The notes under the pieces: generated by a model
Databases searched by the model: none
Told to the model about the DNA's origin: nothing
The model's input: the letters and a program-made list of their open reading frames with translations, nothing else
Part shown: positions 42,472 through 50,466 of the stretch, in pieces
How positions within the stretch are numbered: the first letter of the stretch is position 1
Layout of the letters: every line of letters starts with the position of its first letter
Source: an uncultured Myxococcales bacterium
GTDB taxonomy: Bacteria; Myxococcota_A; UBA9042; CAIXZC01
NCBI GenBank assembly: GCA_903895725.1
Contig: CAITUV010000043.1
Span: 447,298-511,297, forward strand
DNA length: 64,000 bases
Reading direction: 5' to 3'
Program-made: the position numbers and the translations under genes

Positions 42472-43602
42472 GTGAGCTGGTACAAGCCGCAATATGCAGC
42501 CGCCATGGATCTTGTTTTCGCACGGATCCCGGCCGAGCGGGAGGTCTGCGACGTGTCGCTGCGCAATGCCCTGGGCCGGGTCGCTGCGGAAGCCGTGCAC
42601 GTGCCGACCGAGTTCCCTGCAGCCGCCCTTGCACGCATGGACGGCCACGCGGTCGGTGCGCCGGATACCGGGACCGAGGACAACGTCCTCGACAAGGTGG
42701 TGCGGACCGGAGACGCGGTCCCCGAGTGGACCGTGCGAGTCATTCCGCACGAGGACTACGTGCCTGCCCGCAACAACCTGAGGCCCAGGACGTCGGCACT
42801 CGACTCCAACCTGGTGCTGGCGGGTCAGGAATATGCCCGGGGCGAAATGCTGATCAAGGCAGGCACTCTGCTGCGCGAGCAGCACCTGGCATCGCTGCGC
42901 GTTCTGGGAATCCAGCAGGTGCGGGTCAGGTCTCTTGCTGAAGTCAGGGTGATCCGGTTTGGCAATCATCCGACCGGAGCGGCCACGAGCGGCTGGGTCG
43001 CCGACTTCGTGCGCGCCTGGGGGGCTCTTCGGGCCACGGAGAGCGAGGCCTGGGATGCGGACAGCCTCGTCCGAGCCCTGGGCGGTGACCTGTCGGTGGT
43101 CGTGTCCGATGGCGCCCCCGGCCGCTACGATGCCATCAAGTCACTGCTGCTCGAGGGCGTGGAGTCCATGACTCCCGGTTTCTGGAAGGTCGACCTCCAG
43201 CCGTGCAAGCACGTCGGCTTCAGCGTGTATGGGAATTCGCATCCGGTGCTCGCTCTGCCGGATCTGTTCTACAAGACGGTCATGTCCTGCACGGTGTTTC
43301 TTGCCCCGGTGCTCGAGCGGCTTTCGGGAGTCGCCCGGCACTCCACTGCCGCCCGTTGGGAGGGAGATACCACCGAACCGGGTCATTACCCGGTCGCCGT
43401 GCCGGTGGAGCTTCGAGGCGGCGCCTGGGGCGTGGAGGCAATACCGGTCGTGGGCGACACTCCGTTCTCGGCGAGGAAGTACCTGTCCGTCGGCGGCTTC
43501 TGCCTCCTCTGGCGAAGGGTCCACAAGGGGGACGTGGTCCAGGTCGATCCTCTGCTGGGGAGCGGAGTGACCCCGCCTCCGTGCAGCCCGCAAGTGGACT
43601 GA
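42472..43602 (+). CDS. divergent MoeA-like molybdopterin protein
   Basis: The 376-residue product starts at GTG 42472, eight bases after GGAGG. It retains the MoeA N-terminal motif in altered form (AALARMDGHAVGA for S-x-MDGYA), the VLAGQEYARGEMLIKAGTLLREQHLASLRVLGI segment typical of MoeA domain 3 entry, and FWKVDLQPCKHVGFSVYG. However, the TGG(v)S(v)GDYD loop is VVSDGAPGRYDAIK, and the GLPGNPVS element is ALPDLFYKT, so residues used for molybdate insertion appear lost. It may be a non-catalytic paralogue or have a changed substrate. The organism needs Mo or W cofactor for fdhA, but a second, canonical MoeA would be expected elsewhere. Confidence 0.75.
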   Translation: MSWYKPQYAAAMDLVFARIPAEREVCDVSLRNALGRVAAEAVHVPTEFPAAALARMDGHAVGAPDTGTEDNVLDKVVRTGDAVPEWTVRVIPHEDYVPARNNLRPRTSALDSNLVLAGQEYARGEMLIKAGTLLREQHLASLRVLGIQQVRVRSLAEVRVIRFGNHPTGAATSGWVADFVRAWGALRATESEAWDADSLVRALGGDLSVVVSDGAPGRYDAIKSLLLEGVESMTPGFWKVDLQPCKHVGFSVYGNSHPVLALPDLFYKTVMSCTVFLAPVLERLSGVARHSTAARWEGDTTEPGHYPVAVPVELRGGAWGVEAIPVVGDTPFSARKYLSVGGFCLLWRRVHKGDVVQVDPLLGSGVTPPPCSPQVD

Positions 43603-43630
43603 AACCGCCAGGCTCTGTTGCGTCAGGGCA

Positions 43631-45109
43631 TTACAGAGAGGCCGAGACGGACAGGCTCCCAAGCGTCCGCCGAATCACCAGCAGCAGACCGAGAAGCAGG
43701 ACGAGGGGAATCGCACTTCCGGAGGTGGAGGCTCCAGCGCTGCAGCCGCCTGCCACGTCGGGCCCGTCCGCCCCCTGCTGCGTCGGGATGCACTTGCCGT
43801 ACCATAGCTTCTGCCCCTGGGGACACAGGTAGCCCGAGTAACCGATGCCGTTGCCGAACTCCTCGGACGCGTCGTCCTCGGCGGGGGCCTCCCAGGCATC
43901 CTCGTTGAGGATCGTGTAACTGTCGGCCTCGGTCTCGGAGACGCAGAACCCGTCCACGGTGCACAAATCGCCAAACCCGCAGGAGCCGCAGGTTCCGCCA
44001 CATTTGTCGGGCCCGCATTCCCGGTTCAGGCAGTCGGGCTTGCACCCGGATTTGCACAGGCCATCGACGCAGGAGAACCCGGATCCGCAATCACCGCACG
44101 AGCCGCCGCAACCGTCGTCCCCGCACTCCTTGCCGCTGCAGCTCTTGTTGCACTCGGTCACGCACAGCCCCGACGAGTTGCAGAACATCCCGAATCCGCA
44201 CGACCCGCATTGGCCGCTGCACCCGTCCGGCCCGCACTGCTTCCCGGAGCAGCTCGGCTGGCACATGCCCTGGCAGACTCCCTGAGACGTGCAGAACTGA
44301 CCTCCGCCGCACATTCCGCACTCCCCTCCACATCCATCCGATCCGCACTGCTTCCCGGCACAGTTCGGCTGGCAGGAATTCACGCACAGGCCGTTGCTGC
44401 AGAACATGCCGAACCCGCACGATCCGCACTGACCGCCGCACCCATCCGGCCCGCACTGCTTCCCGGAGCAGCTCGGCGTGCAGTTGGACTGGCACGTCCC
44501 CTGGACATTGCAGAACTGGCCCCCCGGACAGCTTCCGCAGCTCCCGTTGCATCCATCGGAGCCGCACTGCTTGCCAAAGCAGTTGGGCTGGCAGGACGGC
44601 TGGCAGTTCCCGTTGACGCAGCTCGACCCGGCGGGGCAGTTCCCGCAGGTGCCTCCGCAGCCGTCCGATCCGCACTGCTTTCCGGAGCAGTTGGGGAAGC
44701 AGCCGCCGGTGCAGGTGCCGCAGCCGATCCCCTCGACTTCGTCGGCACAGATTGTGTCCCACTCCACGTCGCAGCAGTAAGAGTCCAAGCCGCAGACGCA
44801 CCACATGATGGAGGCGTTCGAGCATCCGGCGTATGCATGCGCCTCGCAGCAGTCCCCGGCGCCACCTCCGTTGTTGCCGCCGCACGAGCCGCATCCGTAG
44901 TCCCCGACCTCCTGCACGCAGAGGTCGTCCCACTCCATCGTGCAGCACCAGAAGTCGTTGGCACACACGCACGAGCTCACAAAGATGTCGCTGCACGAGG
45001 GCGTCGGATGAGCCACGCAGCAATCCTGCGCCGCGACCCCGCCCGGGAACGAAGCCAAGGCAAGAAGGCCGAACGAGGCCGTCAGGAGCAGGCGAGTCTT
45101 GAGTTGCAT
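43631..45109 (-). CDS. secreted Cys-rich repeat protein with MYXO-CTERM-like sorting tail
   Basis: The 492-residue product starts at ATG 45109 after GAGGGTGAACC. A signal peptide (to about residue 27) precedes two Cys-rich modules of about 50 residues (DCCVAHPTPSC ... CCTMEWDDLC and its twin with CCDVEWDTIC). Seven repeats of about 36 residues follow, built on CxPxCxGKxCGxDGCGGxCG (residues 137-392). The tail has GGCSAGASTSGSAIPLVLLL then LIRR-like basic residues: a Gly-Cys, hydrophobic helix and Arg pair, resembling the MYXO-CTERM signal of myxobacterial surface proteins, but with ten extra residues at the end. Probably a disulfide-rigid surface protein. Transcribed divergently from the glg genes. 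Confidence 0.82.
   Translation of the reverse strand: MQLKTRLLLTASFGLLALASFPGGVAAQDCCVAHPTPSCSDIFVSSCVCANDFWCCTMEWDDLCVQEVGDYGCGSCGGNNGGGAGDCCEAHAYAGCSNASIMWCVCGLDSYCCDVEWDTICADEVEGIGCGTCTGGCFPNCSGKQCGSDGCGGTCGNCPAGSSCVNGNCQPSCQPNCFGKQCGSDGCNGSCGSCPGGQFCNVQGTCQSNCTPSCSGKQCGPDGCGGQCGSCGFGMFCSNGLCVNSCQPNCAGKQCGSDGCGGECGMCGGGQFCTSQGVCQGMCQPSCSGKQCGPDGCSGQCGSCGFGMFCNSSGLCVTECNKSCSGKECGDDGCGGSCGDCGSGFSCVDGLCKSGCKPDCLNRECGPDKCGGTCGSCGFGDLCTVDGFCVSETEADSYTILNEDAWEAPAEDDASEEFGNGIGYSGYLCPQGQKLWYGKCIPTQQGADGPDVAGGCSAGASTSGSAIPLVLLLGLLLVIRRTLGSLSVSASL
43934..44701 (-). repeat. seven tandem Cys-rich repeats (about 36 codons each)
   Basis: Units begin CFPNC, CQPNC, CTPSC, CQPNC, CQPSC, CNKSC and CKPDC and share the core GKQCGxDGCGG. 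Unit lengths vary by one or two codons. Confidence 0.88.
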
Positions 45110-45158
45110 GGTTCACCCTCTGGTGCCGAAACGACGAACGACCGCCAAACCCGGCAAG

Positions 45159-45188
45159 AGTATAACCTAATCGCCCGTGCGCACGCAA
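45159..45188 (-). promoter_or_regulatory. candidate promoter of the Cys-rich surface protein gene
   Basis: Minus-strand TATACT (45159-45164), one mismatch from consensus, with TTGCGT (45183-45188) 18 bases upstream; the ATG at 45109 lies 50 bases on. Confidence 0.48.
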
Positions 45189-45197
45189 CTGTGCGCA
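45178..45197. promoter_or_regulatory. 7-bp inverted repeat between divergent promoters (operator candidate)
   Basis: TGCGCAC (45178-45184) and GTGCGCA (45191-45197) flank a 6-base spacer and overlap the -35 element of the minus-strand promoter. Confidence 0.35.
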
Positions 45198-45226
45198 GCG
45201 AAAATGCGCCCGTGCTCTCGCAAACC

Positions 45227-45255
45227 TTGGCCGCCCCAGCGACATCTGATATAAG
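45227..45255 (+). promoter_or_regulatory. promoter of the glg-tilS operon
   Basis: TTGGCC (45227-45232) and TATAAG (45250-45255) with 17-base spacing, 23 bases before the ATG at 45278. The -10 has one mismatch. Confidence 0.53.
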
Positions 45256-45277
45256 CGACCCGGGATCAGGAGGTCTC

Positions 45278-46546
45278 ATGAAGGGGGTAGCGGCATTCGT
45301 TCTGGCAGGTGGCCGGGTGCGGGAGATGGGGGCCCTGACTCATCGAAGGGCAAAGGCGGCACTTCCCATCGTCGGCAGCCTGCGAATCATCGACTTCGCC
45401 ATGTCCAACCTGGCGCTCTCGGGCGTGGACCGTGTCGGGGTCATCTCGCAGTATCGCCCGTCGTCCCTCATGGACCATGTGGGCGACGGCGCCGCATGGG
45501 GGCTGATCGGCCGAGGCCGCGAAGTTCGCGTGCTCTCGCCCTATCAGGCCGACGAGTCGGTCGACTGGTACCGCGGCACGGCCGATGCCGTGTTTCGAAA
45601 CCTGGGATTCCTCCGGGGAGAACGCTACGTCCTCGTCGTCTCGGGCGACCACGTCTACCACATGGACTACCGCCCGCTCCTCGAGGCCCACGAAGCCTCC
45701 GGGGCGGAACTCACCATGGTCTTCAAACGCTTCCCCATGGCGGATTGCCGCCGGTACGGCAACGTCGAGGTCGATTCCTCGATGCGGATCCGGCAGTACA
45801 TCGAGAAGCCGACCGAGCCCCTCAGCAACCTCGGGTCGCTGACCATCTACCTGTTCAACCGGGCAGCGCTCGAGGAGCGGCTTTCTGAGGTGCAGTCTGC
45901 CGAGGGCGACCTCCAACTCTACCAGGATGTGCTGCCCGACTTCGTCGCCCGCGGCAAGGCCCATGCTTTCGTTCACGACGGCTACTGGGCCTACGCCCGC
46001 ACCATCGACGACTACTACCGGGCATCCATGGACCTGCTGGACCCGGAATCCGGCTTCCGCATCGACGACTGGGAGGTCTGCACGAATGTGGAGCAGGCCG
46101 GAATCGGTAACGTTCCGCCCGCGCTCATCGGCATGAAGGCGGACATCTCCCGCTGCCGGCTTTCACCGGGCTGCCGCATCTACGGCCGTGTCTCGAACTC
46201 GGTCGTGTCCCCCGGAGTGCTGGTGGAGGAAGGCGCCGAGGTCGTCGACTCCGTGCTCATGCATGGCGTCCACATCGCTCCCGGAGTCCGAATCACCCGC
46301 TCCATCATCGACAAGCACGTCAAAGTCGCAACTGGCGCCGTGGTGGGGAGCGCTGGGGCGTCACGCGCCAACGAAGAGCTGCTCGAGTCCCAGGCCCTGG
46401 GGGTCACGGTGCTGGGGCGCGCAGCCAGAGTGGGGCAGGGCGCCCGTATCGGCGCCAACTGCCAGGTCTTTCCCGGACTCGAGGTACCCGCCGACTCCGT
46501 CGTTGAAGATGCCACCTGCGTCCCCCGCTTCGGAGGTCGGTCATGA
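45278..46546 (+). CDS. glucose-1-phosphate adenylyltransferase-like protein, GlgD-type (altered nucleotide loop)
   Basis: The 422-residue product starts at ATG 45278 after AGGAGG. It has the sugar-nucleotidyltransferase fold followed by a left-handed beta-helix of hexapeptide repeats (VSNSVVSPGVLVEEGAEVVDS). The nucleotide-binding loop, GGRGTRLxPLT in active GlgC, reads AGGRVREMGALTHRRAKAALP; the RAK is kept but the GxRL core is not. GTADAVFRNLGFL and LVVSGDHVYHMDY remain. It is therefore likely a regulatory or weakly active partner, like GlgD of Firmicutes, for the GlgC encoded next with a 4-base overlap. Confidence 0.8.
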   Translation: MKGVAAFVLAGGRVREMGALTHRRAKAALPIVGSLRIIDFAMSNLALSGVDRVGVISQYRPSSLMDHVGDGAAWGLIGRGREVRVLSPYQADESVDWYRGTADAVFRNLGFLRGERYVLVVSGDHVYHMDYRPLLEAHEASGAELTMVFKRFPMADCRRYGNVEVDSSMRIRQYIEKPTEPLSNLGSLTIYLFNRAALEERLSEVQSAEGDLQLYQDVLPDFVARGKAHAFVHDGYWAYARTIDDYYRASMDLLDPESGFRIDDWEVCTNVEQAGIGNVPPALIGMKADISRCRLSPGCRIYGRVSNSVVSPGVLVEEGAEVVDSVLMHGVHIAPGVRITRSIIDKHVKVATGAVVGSAGASRANEELLESQALGVTVLGRAARVGQGARIGANCQVFPGLEVPADSVVEDATCVPRFGGRS

Positions 46547-47817
46547 GTAGAACCCTCGTCATGCTGCTGGCCGGTGGCCGGGGTACCCGCCTCAACATCC
46601 TCGGTGCCCACCGCGCCAAGCCCGCAGTCCCCTTTGCCGGGATGTACCGCATCATCGATTTCGCTCTCTCCAACTGCATGTACGCCCGGTTTTTCCAGGT
46701 CGGTGTCCTCACTCAGTACCGTCCCGTCTCCCTCCTCAATCACCTGGGAAACGGATCCCACTGGGACATGGCAGGCAAGACCGGGGTCCTGAAGAACCTC
46801 CCGCCGTTCCAGGCCAGCCGCGACTTCGACTGGTACCACGGCACGGCGCACGCCATTCTCCAGAACCTGGATTTCATCCGCCGATTCCGCCCGGAGCGGG
46901 TGCTGATCCTGTCCGGCGACCACATCTACCGCATGAACTACCGCGAAATGGTCGAGTACCACGTCGACAACCGGGCCGACCTCACCATCGCCGCCATGCC
47001 CGTCCCTCCGGAGGAGACGCACCGCTTCGGAATCATCGTCCAGGACCAGGAGAACCGGATCGTCGAGTTCCAGGAAAAGCCCGCACACGCCAAGAGCAAC
47101 CTGGCGTCCATGGGCATCTACGTCTTTCGAACGGAAACGCTGGAACAGGTGTTGCTAGAGATGGCCAAGGGGCCCGGCAATGACTTCGGCAAGGACGTGA
47201 TCCCGGGCATGCTGGGAAACCACCGCCTCTTCGTGTACCCCTTCACCGGCTACTGGAGGGATGTGGGCACCATCGACTCGTACTTCGAGGCGAACATGGA
47301 TGTCCTCCGGCCCGAGACGGGAATCGACCTCTCCCAGTGGAAGGCGAGGACCAACCTTCTGTACGAGGAGGTTCAGTCCATGCCGCCCGCAGCGCTTGAG
47401 GGAAATGGACGCGTGACCGATTCACTCGTCTCCCCGGGTGTGCGCATTCGGGGCCGGGTGCACCACAGCATCCTCTCCCCCGGCGTCATCGTGGAGGAAG
47501 GGGCGGTAGTCGAGGACTGCATCATCATGCATCGGGCCCGGATCGGTGCCGATGCCCGGCTCACCCGCACCATCGTCGACAAGTGGTGCGTCGTGGGCGA
47601 CCGGGCCGTCATCGGTCATCGCGACCGGGCCGTTCCCAACCAGCTCACTCCGACGCACCTGAGCGAAGGCCTGGTCGTCGTGGGCCGCAATTCGACCGTT
47701 CCCTCCGGCGCGCAAATCGGGAGCAACGTCATTCTCCACCCGTGGGTCGGCCCGTCCGATTTCCCGGCCATGCGCATCGAGGACGGGGCCACGATCCAGA
47801 CGAAACCGGGCCGATGA
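46543..47817 (+). CDS. glgC: glucose-1-phosphate adenylyltransferase
   Basis: The 424-residue product carries the complete nucleotide loop MLLAGGRGTRLNIL, HRAKPAVPFAG, the substrate segment FDWYHGTAHAILQNL, VLILSGDHIYRMNY and VEFQEKP. The C-terminal beta-helix (GRVTDSLVSPGVRIRGRVHHS) is typical of GlgC and carries allosteric sites in homologues. It makes ADP-glucose for glycogen synthesis. It overlaps the GlgD-like gene and tilS by 4 bases each, so all three are translated in series. No glycogen synthase or branching enzyme is in the window. Confidence 0.94.
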   Translation: MSRTLVMLLAGGRGTRLNILGAHRAKPAVPFAGMYRIIDFALSNCMYARFFQVGVLTQYRPVSLLNHLGNGSHWDMAGKTGVLKNLPPFQASRDFDWYHGTAHAILQNLDFIRRFRPERVLILSGDHIYRMNYREMVEYHVDNRADLTIAAMPVPPEETHRFGIIVQDQENRIVEFQEKPAHAKSNLASMGIYVFRTETLEQVLLEMAKGPGNDFGKDVIPGMLGNHRLFVYPFTGYWRDVGTIDSYFEANMDVLRPETGIDLSQWKARTNLLYEEVQSMPPAALEGNGRVTDSLVSPGVRIRGRVHHSILSPGVIVEEGAVVEDCIIMHRARIGADARLTRTIVDKWCVVGDRAVIGHRDRAVPNQLTPTHLSEGLVVVGRNSTVPSGAQIGSNVILHPWVGPSDFPAMRIEDGATIQTKPGR

Positions 47818-49340
47818 GCCGTAGCCGCACATCGTCGGCAGACCGCGACCTCCTCGACCTGCTGTCGAAGCAGAACAAGCTGCGACGCTGGTTCCGGCCC
47901 GGGGATTCCGTGCTCGTCGCCCTCTCCGGCGGAATCGACTCCGTGGCTCTCCTGGACCTGCTTGCCGGACTCGCTCCGTCGCATCACCTCCTCGTCCAGG
48001 CCGCCACCGTTGACCACGGCCTGCGCCCGTTCCAGGAAGAGCTTCGGGTGACCGCCGAGCTGTGCGCCTCGCTCCATGTGCCCCATCATGTGCTGGCGCT
48101 CCCGCAGGGGCTTGCGGACCGGGCCTGCAGAGCCGGAACCTCCCTGCAGGAACAGGCAAGGGTCGAGCGGTACGGCTCCCTCCTCGTCGCCGCACACCGC
48201 CTCGGGGCGGCCTGCGTGGCCACGGCCCATCATGCCGACGACCAGGCCGAGACCGTCCTGCTCCGCCTCGCCGCCGGCGTCGGCCTCGGAGGGCTGCGAG
48301 GCGTGCAGGCCCATCGCGAGGACGGCATCGTCCGCCCGCTCATTTCGGTCCGCCGCAGCGAGCTCCAGGCCCATGTGACCGCCCGGGGGCTGCCTTTCGT
48401 GGAAGACCCCACCAACCGCTCCGACCGCTATGTCAGAAACCGTCTGCGCTCGTCCGTCCTTCCGGCCCTGAACCGTGCCATTCCCAGTGCGGTCGTCGGG
48501 CTTGCCCGCTCGGCCGACCTCCTCGCGGACGAGGTCACGGCTATCGACGCCCTGCTCGACGAGAGGCTTGAGGCCGCCCGCAAACAAGAGGGTCCCGCCT
48601 CGTGGCTGAGCGTGGCTGCGCTGGGAGACGGAGCCCTTCGCCGCCTCCTGTTGCACCGCTGGCTCCACCGTTCGGGGCTTCGCCATTCCAGGGCCCATGT
48701 GCTCGAAATCGAGAAGCTGCTGGGCCGGCCCGGCGGCGGCTCCGCTTCCACCGATCTGCCCGGTGGCGTCACGCTGAGGCTCGAGTACGGCTCCATCCGG
48801 CTCGAGCCGCACGAGCTTGGAAGGCCAGCTGGCGACCTCGCATCCCCACCGGCCGATGCATCGCTCGAAGACGCCTTACAACCGCACTTGCCCCTGCCCG
48901 CAAGGCTCCCCGAGGCCGGGGAGTGCGCCCTGGCGTCAGGCGTGCTGGTTGTGGAGGCATGCGAGCGCTGGCCCCGTCCACCCGGTTCCGGCACGTCTCA
49001 CCGGCCGTCGGCTCGCTCCCCTCTGGAGGCGGCCTTCCAGCGGGCCGCCCTGGCCTTGCCCCTGGCCGTGCGTACTCCCCGTCGAGGCGACCGTATCGCC
49101 GTGTCCGCCACGGGACGAGGCCGCCTCGTCTCGGACCTGCTCGGCGAGGCCAAGGTCCCGGTCCGCAAGAGGTCGGCCGTTCCCGTCGTTGTCGATGCCG
49201 ACGGGCGAATCCTTTGGCTGGTCGGAGTCCGTCGGTCCGTCCATGCCGAGCCGCTCGCCGATGCTCCGGCGGTAGTCCTTTGTTTTCGTCCCGCTAGCGC
49301 ACACCTCGGGCCGCCTGCGAATCCTGGATGGAGTGGGTAG
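47814..49340 (+). CDS. tilS: tRNA(Ile)-lysidine synthase
   Basis: The 508-residue product starts at ATG 47814, overlapping the glgC stop (ATGA). The N-terminal PP-loop ATPase has VLVALSGGIDSVALLDLL, ATVDHGLRPF and TAHHADDQAETVLLRLA, with VRPLISVRRSELQAHV and FVEDPTNRSDRYVRNRLR, all hallmarks of TilS. The middle helical domain and a C-terminal domain (about 430-495, PRRGDRIAVSATGRGRLVSDLL) are present. It modifies C34 of tRNA-Ile(CAU). It is essential in most bacteria; coupling to glycogen genes is probably only organisational. Confidence 0.95.
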   Translation: MSRSRTSSADRDLLDLLSKQNKLRRWFRPGDSVLVALSGGIDSVALLDLLAGLAPSHHLLVQAATVDHGLRPFQEELRVTAELCASLHVPHHVLALPQGLADRACRAGTSLQEQARVERYGSLLVAAHRLGAACVATAHHADDQAETVLLRLAAGVGLGGLRGVQAHREDGIVRPLISVRRSELQAHVTARGLPFVEDPTNRSDRYVRNRLRSSVLPALNRAIPSAVVGLARSADLLADEVTAIDALLDERLEAARKQEGPASWLSVAALGDGALRRLLLHRWLHRSGLRHSRAHVLEIEKLLGRPGGGSASTDLPGGVTLRLEYGSIRLEPHELGRPAGDLASPPADASLEDALQPHLPLPARLPEAGECALASGVLVVEACERWPRPPGSGTSHRPSARSPLEAAFQRAALALPLAVRTPRRGDRIAVSATGRGRLVSDLLGEAKVPVRKRSAVPVVVDADGRILWLVGVRRSVHAEPLADAPAVVLCFRPASAHLGPPANPGWSG

Positions 49341-49375
49341 GGGGCCGTTGCCTCATGCCGTCAAACACCGTCGAA

Positions 49376-49403
49376 TTGCATCCTTGCGTCATTGCGGTAG
49401 AAT
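49376..49403 (+). promoter_or_regulatory. candidate promoter of dcd
   Basis: TTGCAT (49376-49381) and TAGAAT (49398-49403), 16 bases apart, 25 bases before the ATG at 49428. Confidence 0.48.
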
Positions 49404-49427
49404 GACACGGCGCAACGGAGGTGTGCA

Positions 49428-49940
49428 ATGATCCTGACCGGGAATGCAATCAGGGAAGCAGTGGAGAAGGGCGAAATCGAGATCGATCCGTTCGACCCCG
49501 CACAAATCGGGCCTGGCAGCTACGACCTGGCCATCGCCAACGAGTTCCGCTTCTTCAAGAAGGCTCACAAGATCCTCGAGGTCCACGAGCACCTGGACTA
49601 CAAGGAAGAAACCGTCCTCGTCAACCTCCCGGACGACAACCCCTTCATCATCATGCCTGGCGAGTGTGCGCACGCCATCACCCGCGAGCGCATCAAGCTG
49701 GCCGGGAACATCTGCGCCTGGCTCCAGGGCAGAAGCTCGTTCGCCCGCCTCGGCCTCATGGTGCACATCACCGCCGCCTACGTGCAACCGGGTGTGAACA
49801 ACCAGCAGGTGCTGGAGATGTTCAACGCCAGCCCGATTCCGCTGGCGCTTCGACCCGGGGCCCGGGTTTGCCAGATCATCTTCCAGAGATGCGAAGGAGA
49901 GTCGGTCTACTCCGGCCGCTACGCCCGCCAGAGGCTCTGA
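49428..49940 (+). CDS. dcd: dCTP deaminase
   Basis: The 170-residue product starts at ATG 49428 after ACGGAGGTGTGCA. It shows the dUTPase/Dcd fold: IGPGSYDLAIANEFRFF, the active-site GRSSFARLGLMVH, TAAYVQPG and the Glu in QVLEMFN. The family may make dUTP (or dUMP in bifunctional members); this short sequence does not decide. It complements the nucleotide operon at 27-36 kb. It ends immediately against the convergent DUF192 gene, with no spacer. Confidence 0.9.
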   Translation: MILTGNAIREAVEKGEIEIDPFDPAQIGPGSYDLAIANEFRFFKKAHKILEVHEHLDYKEETVLVNLPDDNPFIIMPGECAHAITRERIKLAGNICAWLQGRSSFARLGLMVHITAAYVQPGVNNQQVLEMFNASPIPLALRPGARVCQIIFQRCEGESVYSGRYARQRL

Positions 49941-50462
49941 TCACAGGTTGAATTCCGCGCTGTCACGGATGTGGATGCCGTGCCGGTCGCAGTACCCGCC
50001 CGGTACCTCGAGCACATAGCGGGAAGGCAGTCCGACCGAGAGACTCTTCTCGTTCATCGGCTTCGTGTCTCGCAGGATGCCGACGATCCTCCGATTCGAG
50101 TCCAGGAACAGCATGTCGAGCGGGATCTTCGTGTTCTTCATCCAGAACGGATGCTCGGCTTCCTCCTGGAAGATGAAGAGCATCCCCTGCCCGTCCTCCA
50201 GGTGCTCGCGGTACATGAGCCCCCGTCGACGCTCCTCCTCGGTCACGGCGAGCTCAGCCCGAACCACCACCGGGTCCCCCTTGGCGGGGAACAGCCTGAC
50301 GTCCACCTTCTTCTCCGGTGGCGCCTTCGGCAACGGATCCGACTTGCAGGAACAGCACGCCACACAGGCCGCAAAGAGACCAATCCAGGCCGCAAGGACG
50401 GACATCACGCTCAGCCTGGATGGGGCATTGCCGCTCACTCGCCATGAGAATCGCTCAGTCAT
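49941..50462 (-). CDS. DUF192 family lipoprotein
   Basis: The 173-residue product starts at ATG 50462, four bases after the stop of the metalloprotease gene. A hydrophobic leader rich in Cys (GLFAACVACCSC) suggests lipidation at one of several Cys. The DUF192 core is clear: AELAVTEEERRRGLMYREHL, GMLFIFQEEAEHPFWMKNTKIPLDMLFLD and YVLEVPGGYCDRHGI. The family is small, exported and of unknown function. It is probably cotranscribed with the upstream lipoprotein. Confidence 0.88.
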   Translation of the reverse strand: MTERFSWRVSGNAPSRLSVMSVLAAWIGLFAACVACCSCKSDPLPKAPPEKKVDVRLFPAKGDPVVVRAELAVTEEERRRGLMYREHLEDGQGMLFIFQEEAEHPFWMKNTKIPLDMLFLDSNRRIVGILRDTKPMNEKSLSVGLPSRYVLEVPGGYCDRHGIHIRDSAEFNL

Positions 50463-50466
50463 GGTT

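Noticed and set aside
44210..45277. N-terminal extension of the GlgD-like protein by 356 codons
   Set aside because: This stretch is the antisense of the Cys-rich repeat gene; the ATG at 45278 has AGGAGG and the nucleotide loop begins right after it.
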